Shown here in pieces: positions 16,370 to 25,413 of a stretch of DNA of 64,000 nt; positions within the stretch are counted from its first letter, which is position 1, and each line of letters begins with the position of its first letter. The notes under the pieces were generated by a model that saw nothing but the letters and a program-made list of their open reading frames with translations, searched no databases and was not told the origin of the DNA. The stretch is from JBBIPA01 sp963775935 (GTDB taxonomy: Bacteria > Chloroflexota > Dehalococcoidia > GIF9 > UBA5629), in contig CAVZKR010000002.1 in the NCBI GenBank assembly GCA_963775935.1, forward strand, positions 248,001 to 312,000, in the 5' to 3' direction. The position numbers were made by a program, and so were the translations under genes.

Positions 16370-16399
16370 TTGACAAGAAACCGAAATTTTGGTTATAAA
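16370..16399 (+). promoter_or_regulatory. Possible orphan promoter
   Basis: TTGACA (16370-16375), 18-bp spacer, TATAAA (16394-16399), pointing into the 3' end of the convergent DinB-like gene. No gene follows on this strand, so it may be fortuitous or drive an antisense RNA. Confidence 0.25.
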
Positions 16400-16444
16400 T
16401 TTTCGTAATTTAAGGGCAATTCAATAAAGCTTTCATATCCCAGT

Positions 16445-16957
16445 CTATTTGTCCATACCGCGTTGGATCCCGCGCAGATATGATATCTCACCAATATGCT
16501 GTGAAACATGACCTACAATAATTGAAAAAATACGGGCAACGGAGAGGTCGCCAAAATGAGGCAGAGTAATTTTTTTATCAAATATGTCAGGTGGCATGCT
16601 TTTCAAGTAATTAAGGGTTTGCGCCCGTACTTCACTATAATATGCCAGCAAGTTTTTCAAATCCGGCACTGGGAAGGCATTAACCTGCTCCACAGTGTAA
16701 TGTGCCCCAACCTCGTTTTCTGCAATATTAAGCTTCTCATACCACTTTTCAGTCACCCAAATTTCAGGTTTGTTTTGTATTCTGGTATGCACAAATGAAT
16801 CCTCAAACCTCGCCATGTGAAAGAGAATAAGGCCTATCGAGTTACATCCGTTTGCTGGCTTCCACATGAGTTCCTGCTGAGTTAAACCGTTCGTCCCTTT
16901 CGTCAGACCTCGTTCCAAACCTTCTAATTCAATGCCAATATATTCTTTGAGTTCCAT
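16445..16957 (-). CDS. DinB-like four-helix protein
   Basis: A 170-residue protein of the DinB/YfiT superfamily. It has NSIGLILFHMARFEDSF, whose His is the first metal ligand, and a C-terminal VGHVSQHIGEISYLRG, whose two His complete the expected triad. Members bind a divalent metal and often act as thiol transferases with low-molecular-weight thiols; others are damage-inducible proteins of unknown role. Start ATG is preceded by GAGGAGGAA. The next gene on the strand, a PIG-L deacetylase of the kind used in such thiol pathways, lies just upstream and might be functionally linked. Confidence 0.85.
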   Translation of the reverse strand: MELKEYIGIELEGLERGLTKGTNGLTQQELMWKPANGCNSIGLILFHMARFEDSFVHTRIQNKPEIWVTEKWYEKLNIAENEVGAHYTVEQVNAFPVPDLKNLLAYYSEVRAQTLNYLKSMPPDIFDKKITLPHFGDLSVARIFSIIVGHVSQHIGEISYLRGIQRGMDK

Positions 16958-17029
16958 TCTTCCTCCTCTTTTCTATATTACTCCCTTTCAGAAGCTGCCA
17001 GAGCCGTTTGCGCATTATAGTTACTACTT

Positions 17030-17884
17030 TTACAATATCCCTTCGAAGAGATCGCCCTCACGCCTGCGGTCATTAACCGTGGGGTAAGAGCGCATATATA
17101 GATCGTTATGTCTGCGGAACTTATCCACAAAGCTAAACAAGCCGTTCCGCGGTTGTCCCCCCATCTGACTGGTGTGACATACCATTGCCATTACCCGGGT
17201 TTTCTTGGCCTGCCTGGTCAGACGTATAATAGCGTGCACGGGAAACGTCATATTAGCCACCTCAGCGATGTCGATATCCTTATTGCGCCCGAAGCGATGC
17301 GGGTTCTGTCCGAAGAGCGGCATTAGTTTTACCATAACTTTGAAAATGGTTCTGGGAAAAACACTGAAGTACAACTTTTGAGGTGTGAATGCAGGACCTG
17401 CTTCAATATATTGTTGGGGATCGGAGGCCGTGCTAAACGCCTTAACCGTAGCGTTGTGAACAGCGATGTGATCCGGGTGCCTGTAGCCGCCAACGGGATC
17501 GAAGGTAATAACAACCTGAGGTTTTATCTCACGAATTACTTTCACAATACGGCCCGCAACCTGTTCAACTGGAGCTTTTACCAGTGCTTCCGGGTGCTTG
17601 TTATCTTCCGAGCCGGCCATGCCTGAATCACGGTAACCGAGGTGGATGATATCCGCCAATCCGAGCACCTTTGCCGCGCATGTCAGCTCAGCCCAGCGCA
17701 TTTCTCCAATCGTGGCATACCCCTTCATTGCCTCAGGTCCAATGGTGCCAGCCTCGCCGCGCGTGGCGCATGCATAATAGACTTTAACTCCGGCTGCAGC
17801 GTACTGCGCCAGAGTGCCACCGATACCAAATGTTTCATCATCCGGATGTGCCCCGACAAAGAGAATTGTCTTTCGTTCGTCCAT
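17030..17884 (-). CDS. PIG-L family N-acetylglucosaminyl deacetylase-like protein
   Basis: A 284-residue zinc-dependent deacetylase. AHPDDE near the N-terminus (Zn ligands His and Asp, catalytic Asp) and the distal HPDH (third ligand region) are intact. Length and the insert before the C-terminus match the MshB/Mca/BshB branch, which handles GlcNAc-linked thiol compounds, but substrates vary widely across the family. Encoded on the same strand as and just upstream of the DinB-like gene, with a 70-bp gap, so co-transcription is possible. Start ATG has AGGGATAA upstream. Confidence 0.9.
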   Translation of the reverse strand: MDERKTILFVGAHPDDETFGIGGTLAQYAAAGVKVYYACATRGEAGTIGPEAMKGYATIGEMRWAELTCAAKVLGLADIIHLGYRDSGMAGSEDNKHPEALVKAPVEQVAGRIVKVIREIKPQVVITFDPVGGYRHPDHIAVHNATVKAFSTASDPQQYIEAGPAFTPQKLYFSVFPRTIFKVMVKLMPLFGQNPHRFGRNKDIDIAEVANMTFPVHAIIRLTRQAKKTRVMAMVCHTSQMGGQPRNGLFSFVDKFRRHNDLYMRSYPTVNDRRREGDLFEGIL

Positions 17885-17995
17885 ACGCTTATCCCTGGTT
17901 TTGATTATTTATACGTATAATAACGGTCACCGTTCCAAATTTGCAAATGCCAATGTAAATAATTAGGGTCTGAGATTATAAGACATATTTGGTAG

Positions 17996-18023
17996 TTGAC
18001 AAGCCTAAAAACTCTGGTATAAT
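17996..18023 (+). promoter_or_regulatory. Strong sigma70-type promoter of catalase gene
   Basis: TTGACA at 17996-18001, 16-bp spacer, TATAAT at 18018-18023: both hexamers perfect. The transcript would carry a leader of about 200 nt before the catalase start. Confidence 0.75.
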
Positions 18024-18024
18024 T

Positions 18025-18040
18025 AATAATAGTAATTATT
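18025..18040. promoter_or_regulatory. Candidate PerR/Fur-type operator
   Basis: The inverted repeat AATAAT-AGTA-ATTATT lies directly on the expected transcription start of the catalase promoter. AT-rich dyads of this kind resemble PerR/Fur boxes and PerR commonly controls catalases. That link is inferred; no such regulator gene is in the window. Confidence 0.4.
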
Positions 18041-18234
18041 ATTGATAATAGATAAGGGAAAGATTTTCAAATCATGTGTGATAGGTATGGTTTTGTGATC
18101 TATATGATAATAGTCAGCTTTAATGGAGATAAAGGAGGAAATACATAGCAGTATAGCTGGTATAATATAATTACAGCATCCGTTAAAAAGAGAACTCATA
18201 TTTTGCAAAAAACGATTAAAGGAGAAAGGTGGAG

Positions 18235-19701
18235 ATGAAGATGAAAAACAAAAAGAAACTGACAACTGTTGCTGGAGCTCCAGTCGTAGACAATCAGAAC
18301 ACGATGACTGCCGGTCCCCGAGGCCCGGCACTGTTACAGGATGTGTGGTTCCTGGAAAAACTCGCCCATTTTGACCGCGAGGTTATCCCCGAGCGGCGGA
18401 TGCATGCCAAAGGCTCTGGTGCTTTTGGTACATTCACTGTTACCCACGACGTTACCCGCTACACTAAAGCCAAGATTTTTTCCGCTGTGCGAAAGAAAAC
18501 CGATCTTTTTATTCGCTTTTCTACTGTGGCTGGTGAAAGAGGAGCCGCCGATGCCGAGCGTGATATCCGCGGCTTTGCCATGAAGTTCTATACCGAAGAA
18601 GGCAACTGGGACCTTGTGGGGAACAATACACCTGTTTTCTTCCTGCGTGACCCGCTTAAGTTTCCTGACCTCAATAAAGCCGTCAAGCGTGATCCCCGCA
18701 CCAACATGAGGAGTGCCAAAAACAATTGGGACTTCTGGACCTCGCTTCCTGAAGCGCTGCATCAGGTGACCATCGTCATGAGCGATCGCGGTATCCCCTA
18801 TTCTTACCGCCATATGCACGGATTCGGTAGCCACACCTTTAGTCTCATCAATGCCAAGAACGAAAGGTTCTGGGTCAAGTTCCACCTTAAAACACAGCAG
18901 GGAATTCGTAACCTGACTGACCAAGAAGCCGAAGTTTTAGTAGGTAAAGACCGCGAAAGCCATCAGCGTGACCTGTATGAAAGTATAGAAAAGGGCGATT
19001 ATCCCCGCTGGAAGATGTACTTCCAGATCATGCCGGAAAAAGACGCAGCTAAAATGAAATATAATCCTTTTGACTTAACCAAGGTCTGGTTCCACAAGGA
19101 TTATCCCTTGATTGAGGTTGGTGTGATGGAGCTTAACCGTAATCCTGAAAACTATTTTGCAGATGTAGAGCAAGCGGCTTTTAATCCAGCTAACGTAGTA
19201 CCAGGCATCGGTTTCTCGCCGGATAAAATGCTGCAAGGCCGGCTTTTCTCCTACGGTGATGCTCAGCGTTATCGGCTGGGCGTCAATCATCACCTCATAC
19301 CGGTCAATGCCCCGCACTGCCCGGTTAACAGCTATCATCGCGATGGTGCCATGCGGGTTGATGGTAATTATGGCAGTACACTCGCTTACGAACCAAATAG
19401 CTATGGTGAGTGGCAGGAGCAGCCAGATTTTGCTGAACCACCGCTCAAATTAGAAGGTGCCGCTGACCGCTGGAACTTCCGGGAAGATGATGATGATTAC
19501 TATACCCAGCCGGGACTGCTTTTCCGCCTGATGAAGCCAGCGCAGCAAAAAGTTCTTTTTGAAAATACTGCTCGTGCCATTAGCGACGCACCTAAGGAAG
19601 TTAAAATCCGGCATGTTGGTAACTGCATGAAAGCCGATAAAGCCTATGGCCAGGGCGTCGCCAAAGCTCTTGGCATAAAACTTAGTGAAGTCCCAAAATA
19701 A
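18235..19701 (+). CDS. katA: Monofunctional haem catalase
   Basis: About 488 residues, the size of small-subunit (clade 3) catalases that convert hydrogen peroxide to water and oxygen. Visible landmarks are RRMHAKGSGAFGTF (distal His), VGNNTPVFF (distal Asn), the NADPH-region segment QVTIVMSDRGIPYSYRHM and the proximal tyrosine box RLFSYGDAQRYRLG. Three start codons are possible (GTG 18229, ATG 18235, ATG 18241); 18235 has the best spacing to GGAG. It is monocistronic, with a perfect promoter, an operator-like dyad and a long perfect terminator, so expression is probably high and regulated. It suggests exposure to oxygen. Confidence 0.96.
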   Translation: MKMKNKKKLTTVAGAPVVDNQNTMTAGPRGPALLQDVWFLEKLAHFDREVIPERRMHAKGSGAFGTFTVTHDVTRYTKAKIFSAVRKKTDLFIRFSTVAGERGAADAERDIRGFAMKFYTEEGNWDLVGNNTPVFFLRDPLKFPDLNKAVKRDPRTNMRSAKNNWDFWTSLPEALHQVTIVMSDRGIPYSYRHMHGFGSHTFSLINAKNERFWVKFHLKTQQGIRNLTDQEAEVLVGKDRESHQRDLYESIEKGDYPRWKMYFQIMPEKDAAKMKYNPFDLTKVWFHKDYPLIEVGVMELNRNPENYFADVEQAAFNPANVVPGIGFSPDKMLQGRLFSYGDAQRYRLGVNHHLIPVNAPHCPVNSYHRDGAMRVDGNYGSTLAYEPNSYGEWQEQPDFAEPPLKLEGAADRWNFREDDDDYYTQPGLLFRLMKPAQQKVLFENTARAISDAPKEVKIRHVGNCMKADKAYGQGVAKALGIKLSEVPK

Positions 19702-19784
19702 CGACACTAATATGCCAGCGCGGAGATGTCCAAGGAAGAACGGGTAAAAGCTACGGAACAATAAAAAGTATCAAATATAACCTG

Positions 19785-19822
19785 AAGGGAAAGGCAGAGC
19801 AGCAATGCTCTGCCTTTCCCTT
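19785..19822. terminator. Bidirectional terminator between catalase and acyl-CoA dehydrogenase
   Basis: Perfect 17-bp stem (19785-19801 with 19806-19822) and a GCAA tetraloop, flanked by T-rich (TTCT) and A-rich sequence. It ends the catalase transcript and probably also the convergent gene's transcript. Confidence 0.8.
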
Positions 19823-19872
19823 CTAACAAAGGAGTTATCAGGAAGGCTGGTTGCTTATGGATGAAGTCCGCT

Positions 19873-21129
19873 CTAGTCCGAAAAGTGATCCGGATTCCTG
19901 AAATTGTATTCCCTGCAGCATTTAATGGCATTGATATTGGTGGGTAGCCCGGCCGATTGCCAGGTCCAGATACGGCGATTAAACCACTCCAGCGGAAAGT
20001 CCACTGACCCACCGATGCCCCCATAGATTTCATGGGCTATTTCGCTGACGCGCATACCAATCTTCTTGAAGAGGTAGAGGTAGCCCATACTCCAGAAGAG
20101 GTTCGGCCGCCCGCCCCTTCTCTCCCACTGGTCGGTTTCCCAGGCAGTTCTGTAGAGGAAGTTTCTGAGAGCTTCTATCTGCGCTGCTGCCTCTCCCAGC
20201 ATCACCGTGACCTGAGAGTGTTGAATAATCGGTTTACCGCTCTGTACCCTCTGTTTAGCGTATACAACCACGTCGTCATAGACTCTGCGGATTTCTCCCA
20301 GAAATGGGAGCAACATCATCCATTTGTAGCACATACCGGCGTCCGCCATGGAATAATAACCCTTATTGACCTGTCCCATGATGGCATCCTCCGGAACCCT
20401 CACATTGTCGAAATAGGTCTGCGCGTTGCCACATAGTTCCACCCCTGAGAAACGGTTCAATGTTTGCGTTATCCCCGGTGTGCTGGTGGAAACCAGAAAA
20501 TGTGTTGCGGACTCGCTAATCGGGCCTTTTTTGTCAGTCCTTACCAGCACTCCCATAGCATCGGCTGCGGCTCCGCCGCTGCAGAACATTTTGTCGCCGT
20601 TTATCACCCATTCGTGGCCATCTTTATACGCGAAGATGTCCTGCATGGTTGCGCCCGGCTCATCATACGGTAGATGCGAGTCTACACCGCCTGACGGCGA
20701 AGTAACCGAGCCTGCCAGCCACATCTTCGGATTTGCCATAAATTCCGCATAGAACCGTTCCTTTTGTTTCTGGGTAACATACTTAGAATTCAGCGTGGCA
20801 CCGGCGATCATGAATGGTGTGGCCAGCAGAACGGCAGCACCGCCTGTCCAGTAGGCCATTTCTTCAACGACTATAGCCCGGGTTACATTGGCTTCCGATT
20901 CGGGCTCCGTGCCCCCGTATTTTATGGGGATAGCAAGCTGGCGCAATCCGGCATCGTTCAGCTTCACCAGCAGGTCACGGGGAAACACAGCCTTCACCTC
21001 AGCGCACGTTTTGGCGTGAAACACCTTGTCTTCAATATCCCTGATCCGTTTGGGGTCAATCTCCTTTTTACAGAATTCCTTGACCATCGCTTTTATTTGC
21101 TTCTGTTCCTCGTTCAGTTCGAAATCCAT
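19873..21129 (-). CDS. Acyl-CoA dehydrogenase family protein
   Basis: A 418-residue flavoprotein with the three acyl-CoA dehydrogenase domains. An N-terminal helical part opens MDFELNEEQKQIKAMVKEF. The middle beta domain has WLAGSVTSPSGG and DKMFCSGGAAADAMGVLVRT. The C-terminal helical part has an FAD/substrate region ending in AHEIYGGIGGSVDFPLEWFNRR. It would oxidise an acyl-CoA at the alpha-beta carbons with an ETF acceptor. The insert before the middle domain and the lack of linked beta-oxidation genes make the chain-length or substrate unclear. Start ATG has AGGAGGAAG upstream; the terminator at 19785 follows. Confidence 0.9.
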   Translation of the reverse strand: MDFELNEEQKQIKAMVKEFCKKEIDPKRIRDIEDKVFHAKTCAEVKAVFPRDLLVKLNDAGLRQLAIPIKYGGTEPESEANVTRAIVVEEMAYWTGGAAVLLATPFMIAGATLNSKYVTQKQKERFYAEFMANPKMWLAGSVTSPSGGVDSHLPYDEPGATMQDIFAYKDGHEWVINGDKMFCSGGAAADAMGVLVRTDKKGPISESATHFLVSTSTPGITQTLNRFSGVELCGNAQTYFDNVRVPEDAIMGQVNKGYYSMADAGMCYKWMMLLPFLGEIRRVYDDVVVYAKQRVQSGKPIIQHSQVTVMLGEAAAQIEALRNFLYRTAWETDQWERRGGRPNLFWSMGYLYLFKKIGMRVSEIAHEIYGGIGGSVDFPLEWFNRRIWTWQSAGLPTNINAIKCCREYNFRNPDHFSD

Positions 21130-21362
21130 TGTTAACTTCCTCCTGAATTAATTTTTATTGTGATATCGTTAAAAATCGTACCAATTAGAGACATTGTCCG
21201 ATACGCTCTATTCGGGAACCAGTGTAAGAGTATAGTGGGCAGGTAATATTGGAAAACTATTGTCTAATACTACTACATTTTCCTCGCTTAAGCTACATGA
21301 CTGCTAGCGCCCTATGGGGCAATTCATTCGAATCCAAGCGACTTGCTAATAAAAGTGCTAAC

Positions 21363-21959
21363 CTATGCGTCTTTTTTAACAATAGGAAAAGTAACGTGGT
21401 ACACACCTGCTTCAAGCTCTCTAGTAAAGTGCAAATCATCATCTTGCAGAACAGTAAGCATTTCAACGTTCTCCGCCAATATATCCCCTTCAAACGTGGT
21501 AATACCATTACCGCGGGCTTCTTTGATGAGGCATTCTATTATTCTGGTACCAATACCTTTCGCCTGATAGATATCTTCGACAACAAGCGCAAATTCCGCA
21601 ATTTCTTTCCCGGGTAATCGAGAGTAGCGCCCAATAGCAACTATACTCCGTGGATACCCTTTCAGTGTTTCGGCTACAAGGGCAAACGTATCCTTGTAGT
21701 CAACTGTGCAGAAATGCAGGGCATCCTCCATACCCATTCCCTTAATTACATTATGAAAGCGAAGGTATTTACTGTGGGGACTGAGCCTGGAAATAAATGC
21801 CACCCATGCTTGAGCATCATCGGGACGGATTGGCCTTATTCTTAGCTTTGTACCATCCCTGAGAATGAGCTCCGACTCATATTGCGATGGGTAGCCAGTC
21901 AAATCAAGGCTCATATTGATAACAGCACCGTGCTTGTGCCTCACTGAATTATATATCAC
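21363..21959 (-). CDS. GNAT-family acetyltransferase
   Basis: A 198-residue protein with one GNAT domain. The opening YESELILRDGTKLRIRPIRPDDA and the acetyl-CoA-binding turn AKGIGTRIIECLIKEARGNG are typical of the acetyltransferase part of Pat-type protein lysine acetylases, although no cyclic-nucleotide or ADP-forming domain is fused here. The substrate could be a protein lysine or a small amine. The start is uncertain: GTG at 21959 or the ATG 15 codons later (MSLDLTGYPS). Neither has a strong ribosome binding site. Confidence 0.82.
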   Translation of the reverse strand: MIYNSVRHKHGAVINMSLDLTGYPSQYESELILRDGTKLRIRPIRPDDAQAWVAFISRLSPHSKYLRFHNVIKGMGMEDALHFCTVDYKDTFALVAETLKGYPRSIVAIGRYSRLPGKEIAEFALVVEDIYQAKGIGTRIIECLIKEARGNGITTFEGDILAENVEMLTVLQDDDLHFTRELEAGVYHVTFPIVKKDA

Positions 21960-22084
21960 ATCTCACTGGGCTACACAAGAGCTAGGCCTGGTACATTTCC
22001 CTTCGAATGAGCGAGGGAATATTCTGTTATCTTTAAAATTTTTGTATAATACCAGTTAGGTTTTATATAAGGAAAATTAGTTCT

Positions 22085-22537
22085 ATGATAGCTATTAACG
22101 ATGAAATGGCAGGTTTGATGCGGGAGCATGAAGCTATTAGAGCACAAATGAAGGTACTTATTGCCTCATTGAATAGCTTAGCTGCGCAATCAAACCTGGG
22201 GACAGCACAACCAGCCCAGGTAAAAGATCACATATGGCAGTATCGCCAGAAGTTGTGGGACTTCCAGGAAACTATACGACGTCACATCGAGTTAGATGAA
22301 CGTCTTTTTAAAGCGATTCTGGTCAGTCCTTTGATTGAGGAAGTAATTAAAGAACACCAGGACATACAAAAAAAGGTGAACGATGCAGTATCGCTCGCCA
22401 GCAATGCTGTTGAAAATGAGCTAAGCCGAGAAGAAATGAATCAGTCTGCTTTAACCATTAGAGAAATTATCGATCGAATATGCACAGCGATAGAATTACA
22501 CACCGCCAAAGAAGATAGACTTTTAAGACTAATTTAA
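22085..22537 (+). CDS. Hemerythrin-like HHE domain protein
   Basis: A 150-residue, all-helical protein with the HHE cation-binding pattern: LMREHEAIR at the start, RRHIELDERLF in the second helix, IKEHQDI in the third and ELHTAKEDRLL at the end. These His/Glu ligands would hold a di-iron centre used for oxygen, NO or iron sensing or storage. AAGGA precedes the ATG. It is followed on the same strand, after about 120 bp, by coaE; no functional link is implied. Confidence 0.85.
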   Translation: MIAINDEMAGLMREHEAIRAQMKVLIASLNSLAAQSNLGTAQPAQVKDHIWQYRQKLWDFQETIRRHIELDERLFKAILVSPLIEEVIKEHQDIQKKVNDAVSLASNAVENELSREEMNQSALTIREIIDRICTAIELHTAKEDRLLRLI

Positions 22538-22658
22538 CATAGTAATTGTTTGTTTTGCTCTCACCCTAATTCCAGACTCCAATCTTTATCCTGTTTTGCT
22601 AGACAATGGTTTTGTCATGGTTTACAATTGCCCTCGTATATCGTTCTGGTGAGTGAAT

Positions 22659-23264
22659 ATGCTGGTTATTGGTGTAACGGGAAACTTTGGCAGCGGCAAG
22701 ACCACCGTCTCCGAAATTCTGGCTCAGCTTGGCGCTACTGTAGTCAATGCGGATGCTATGGGACATATGCTTTTGCAGCGCGGCAGTGAGGCTTATGAAG
22801 AGCTGATAGCTGTCTTCGGGAAAGATATAGTTACGAAGGATGGCGACATTGACCGCAACAAACTGGCCGAAGCAGCGTTCAAGGATAAAAAAGTCCAGGC
22901 TCGACTGAACAGTATTATGCACCCGAAATTGTACCGGATGGCGCAGGATCGCATTGAGAGCTATCGTAACAGGGGTGATAAAGTGGTGGTGCTGGAGGCA
23001 GCTCTGCTCATTGAAGCTGGCTGGAAGCCTCTTGTAGACCAGGTCTGGGTGACGGAAGCCTCCGAGCCGGTGGTATTGGAAAGACTCAAGATTCAGCGAG
23101 GGTTTGAAGAGAAGCAGGTTCTGGCTCGTCTCCATACACAGATGCCATCTAAGGAAAAAGTAAAACACGCTGACGTGGTGATTTCTACCGATTGCAGCCG
23201 AGAAGAATTGAAGGCGAAAGTCACCGCTTTGTGGCAGAAGCTGCAATCGTCAGAAACGACATAA
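22659..23264 (+). CDS. coaE: Dephospho-CoA kinase
   Basis: A 201-residue P-loop kinase catalysing the last step of coenzyme A synthesis, phosphorylation of the 3' hydroxyl of dephospho-CoA. Walker A GNFGSGKTT is at residues 9-17, NADAMGH marks the substrate-binding Asp, and VVLEAALLIEAGW and ADVVISTDCSREEL are typical of the family. ATG 22659 is preferred (GGTGAG 5 nt upstream); GTG 22653 is an alternative. The molybdopterin oxidoreductase gene starts 36 bp downstream and could be co-transcribed. Confidence 0.95.
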   Translation: MLVIGVTGNFGSGKTTVSEILAQLGATVVNADAMGHMLLQRGSEAYEELIAVFGKDIVTKDGDIDRNKLAEAAFKDKKVQARLNSIMHPKLYRMAQDRIESYRNRGDKVVVLEAALLIEAGWKPLVDQVWVTEASEPVVLERLKIQRGFEEKQVLARLHTQMPSKEKVKHADVVISTDCSREELKAKVTALWQKLQSSETT

Positions 23265-23300
23265 TTTGTTATCATTGAGGATTAATAAGGAGGGTTCGCC

Positions 23301-25382
23301 ATGCCAGAAGACATCATAAATGCACCCGAGGAAATCAAGAATGGTATTTGTTATATGTGTACCAATCGCTGCCCCACGAAGATTCACGTCAGCGATGGCA
23401 AAGCAACGCAGATAGATATCATTGATCCCGGTGTTATGGAAATATGCCCCCGCGGCAATGCACAACTGGACTTCATCTATCATCCTAATCGCTTGAAACA
23501 ACCCCTCAAACGTTCCGGCAAAGGACGGAACGCAGCTTTTGTGCCTGTTTCCTGGGGTGAAGCCCTGGATACTGTCGCCAGCGAGCTTCTTAAAGTAAAA
23601 AAGAGCTACGGCCCTGAGTCTGTAGTGTTCTGGATTGCCTATACTAAAGAGCCGCGTCCTCTGTTCCATCGGCTGGCGATGGCTTTCGGCTCGCCGAACT
23701 ACTGCACTGAAAGCAGCAACTGTATGTCAGCTACTGTTGTTGCCAGCGCTTTAACCTATGGCACCGACTATGGCCGTTTCACTGAACAGGGCGCTGTGGT
23801 GAGCCCGGCTACCAAATGTAAGCTCATCTGGAGCGGCAGCATCGAACAGTCCCGTCCACCGGGCTGGCATGATTTGATTCAGGCAAAGCAGAGGGGGATG
23901 AAGCTCATCGTGGTTGACCCCCGCCGCACTACACTTGCTTCTATGGCTGATATCCATCTTCAGCTTCGCCCGGGCACTGATGGCGCTCTGGCGCTGGGGA
24001 TGATGAACGTTATTATCAATGAAAAGCTCTACGATAAAACCTTCATGGAAAAGTATACGGTAGGCTTTGATGACTTGAGGAAGCTGGTTGCCGAATACAC
24101 GCCCAAGAAGACGTCAGAGATAACCTGGGTGCCTGCAGATAAAATTAAGAAAGCTGCCCTCCTCTATGCTAAAGAGAAGCCGTCGCAGATTGGATTGAGC
24201 GCCTGTGCCACGGTGCATCATTACAACGGCGTGCAAAACCACAGGGCTATTATTTTGCTATCAGCATTGACCGGCAACTTCGAGGTTCCCGGTGGTAACT
24301 GCTGGCCTAACCCGCCGGTGCCCACAACCGATATTACCCTCCATGACCGTGTGGCCAATATGCCGCCAGGACTTGGCTCCGCACGGTTCCCTATCTGGAC
24401 CAGCATGTATTGTGAGGCTCAGTCCAATCTCATTGCAGAGCAAATCGAGAGCGGTAAGCCCTATCCTTTGAAAGCGCTGTTCGGCGCTGGACTGAATCCC
24501 ATGTATTTTCCTAACTCCAATCATTTTGTGCAGAGTCTAAAAGCGCTTGACTTTATCGTGGTGACCGACTATTTCCAGACTCCTGGTGCGCAGCTTGCCG
24601 ATGTGGTGCTGCCCATTGCCTCATGGATTGAGCGTTACATACTCATTCCCACCGCCAGTGGAGCTACTCTCATAGAGCCTGCTATAGAGCCGGTAGGGGA
24701 AAGCTGGCCTGAGTACAAAATTTTCTTTGAACTGGCCAAGCGACTGGGTATCGGCAAAGAATTCTGGGATGGCGACATTATGGCTGCTTTCGATGAGATT
24801 CTGAAGCCTTCAGGTATCACCATCGATGAAATAAGGAAACAACCTAATCGAATGGTAAGCAGACCGGTAAAAAACAGGCCGCCCAAATACTATGAACAGG
24901 TTGGGTTCCAGACTCCTTCAGGCAAGGTGGAGATTGCCTGCTCTACTCTGGCTCAGCATGCACTTGACCCGCTGCCGGTTTACAAAGAACCTGCAGAAAG
25001 CCCGCTCAGCCGACCGGATGTGTTTGACTCTTACCCCCTGGTGCTCACTACCGGAGCTCGTAACTCCATGTATACTCATTCGCAGTTTCGGAATGTTCCT
25101 AGTTTGCGCCAGTTGATGCCTGAACCCCTGGTGGATATTCATCCCGATGATGCCAGGTCACGCAAGATTGAATCTGGTAATCATGTCATGATTGTTTCGC
25201 CGAGGGGCAGCATTATGATGAGGGCGAATGTCACTGATGCCATCTTGCCCGGTGTGATCAACATACCGCATGACTGGCCTGGAGCAGCCAATGCCAACAG
25301 CCTAATCGATGATAAGAACCTCGACCCTATCTCCGGTTTTGCTCCGCTTAAGTCAACGCTGTGTAATGTGTTGAGGGCATAA
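23301..25382 (+). CDS. Solo molybdopterin oxidoreductase (DMSO reductase family)
   Basis: A 693-residue catalytic subunit with an N-terminal [4Fe-4S] ligand set Cys17-x2-Cys20-x3-Cys24-x24-Cys49. The Moco domains follow, with VSWGEALDTVA, VVDPRRTT..ADIHLQLRPGTDGALALG and a C-terminal dinucleotide-binding barrel. At the usual metal-ligand position (CTESSNCMSA) a Cys is the likely Mo/W ligand. There is no Tat or Sec signal and no Fe-S or membrane partner gene nearby, so it is probably a cytoplasmic enzyme working alone or with a soluble donor, as acetylene hydratase-like and related members do. Substrate unknown. AGGAGGGTTCGCC precedes the ATG. Confidence 0.88.
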   Translation: MPEDIINAPEEIKNGICYMCTNRCPTKIHVSDGKATQIDIIDPGVMEICPRGNAQLDFIYHPNRLKQPLKRSGKGRNAAFVPVSWGEALDTVASELLKVKKSYGPESVVFWIAYTKEPRPLFHRLAMAFGSPNYCTESSNCMSATVVASALTYGTDYGRFTEQGAVVSPATKCKLIWSGSIEQSRPPGWHDLIQAKQRGMKLIVVDPRRTTLASMADIHLQLRPGTDGALALGMMNVIINEKLYDKTFMEKYTVGFDDLRKLVAEYTPKKTSEITWVPADKIKKAALLYAKEKPSQIGLSACATVHHYNGVQNHRAIILLSALTGNFEVPGGNCWPNPPVPTTDITLHDRVANMPPGLGSARFPIWTSMYCEAQSNLIAEQIESGKPYPLKALFGAGLNPMYFPNSNHFVQSLKALDFIVVTDYFQTPGAQLADVVLPIASWIERYILIPTASGATLIEPAIEPVGESWPEYKIFFELAKRLGIGKEFWDGDIMAAFDEILKPSGITIDEIRKQPNRMVSRPVKNRPPKYYEQVGFQTPSGKVEIACSTLAQHALDPLPVYKEPAESPLSRPDVFDSYPLVLTTGARNSMYTHSQFRNVPSLRQLMPEPLVDIHPDDARSRKIESGNHVMIVSPRGSIMMRANVTDAILPGVINIPHDWPGAANANSLIDDKNLDPISGFAPLKSTLCNVLRA

Positions 25383-25413
25383 ATCCAATACTGAGGCGTT
25401 ATACTATACGGAA

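Noticed and set aside
18334..18924. A 196-residue reverse-strand frame within the catalase gene
   Set aside because: Antisense shadow of a strongly conserved catalase coding region.
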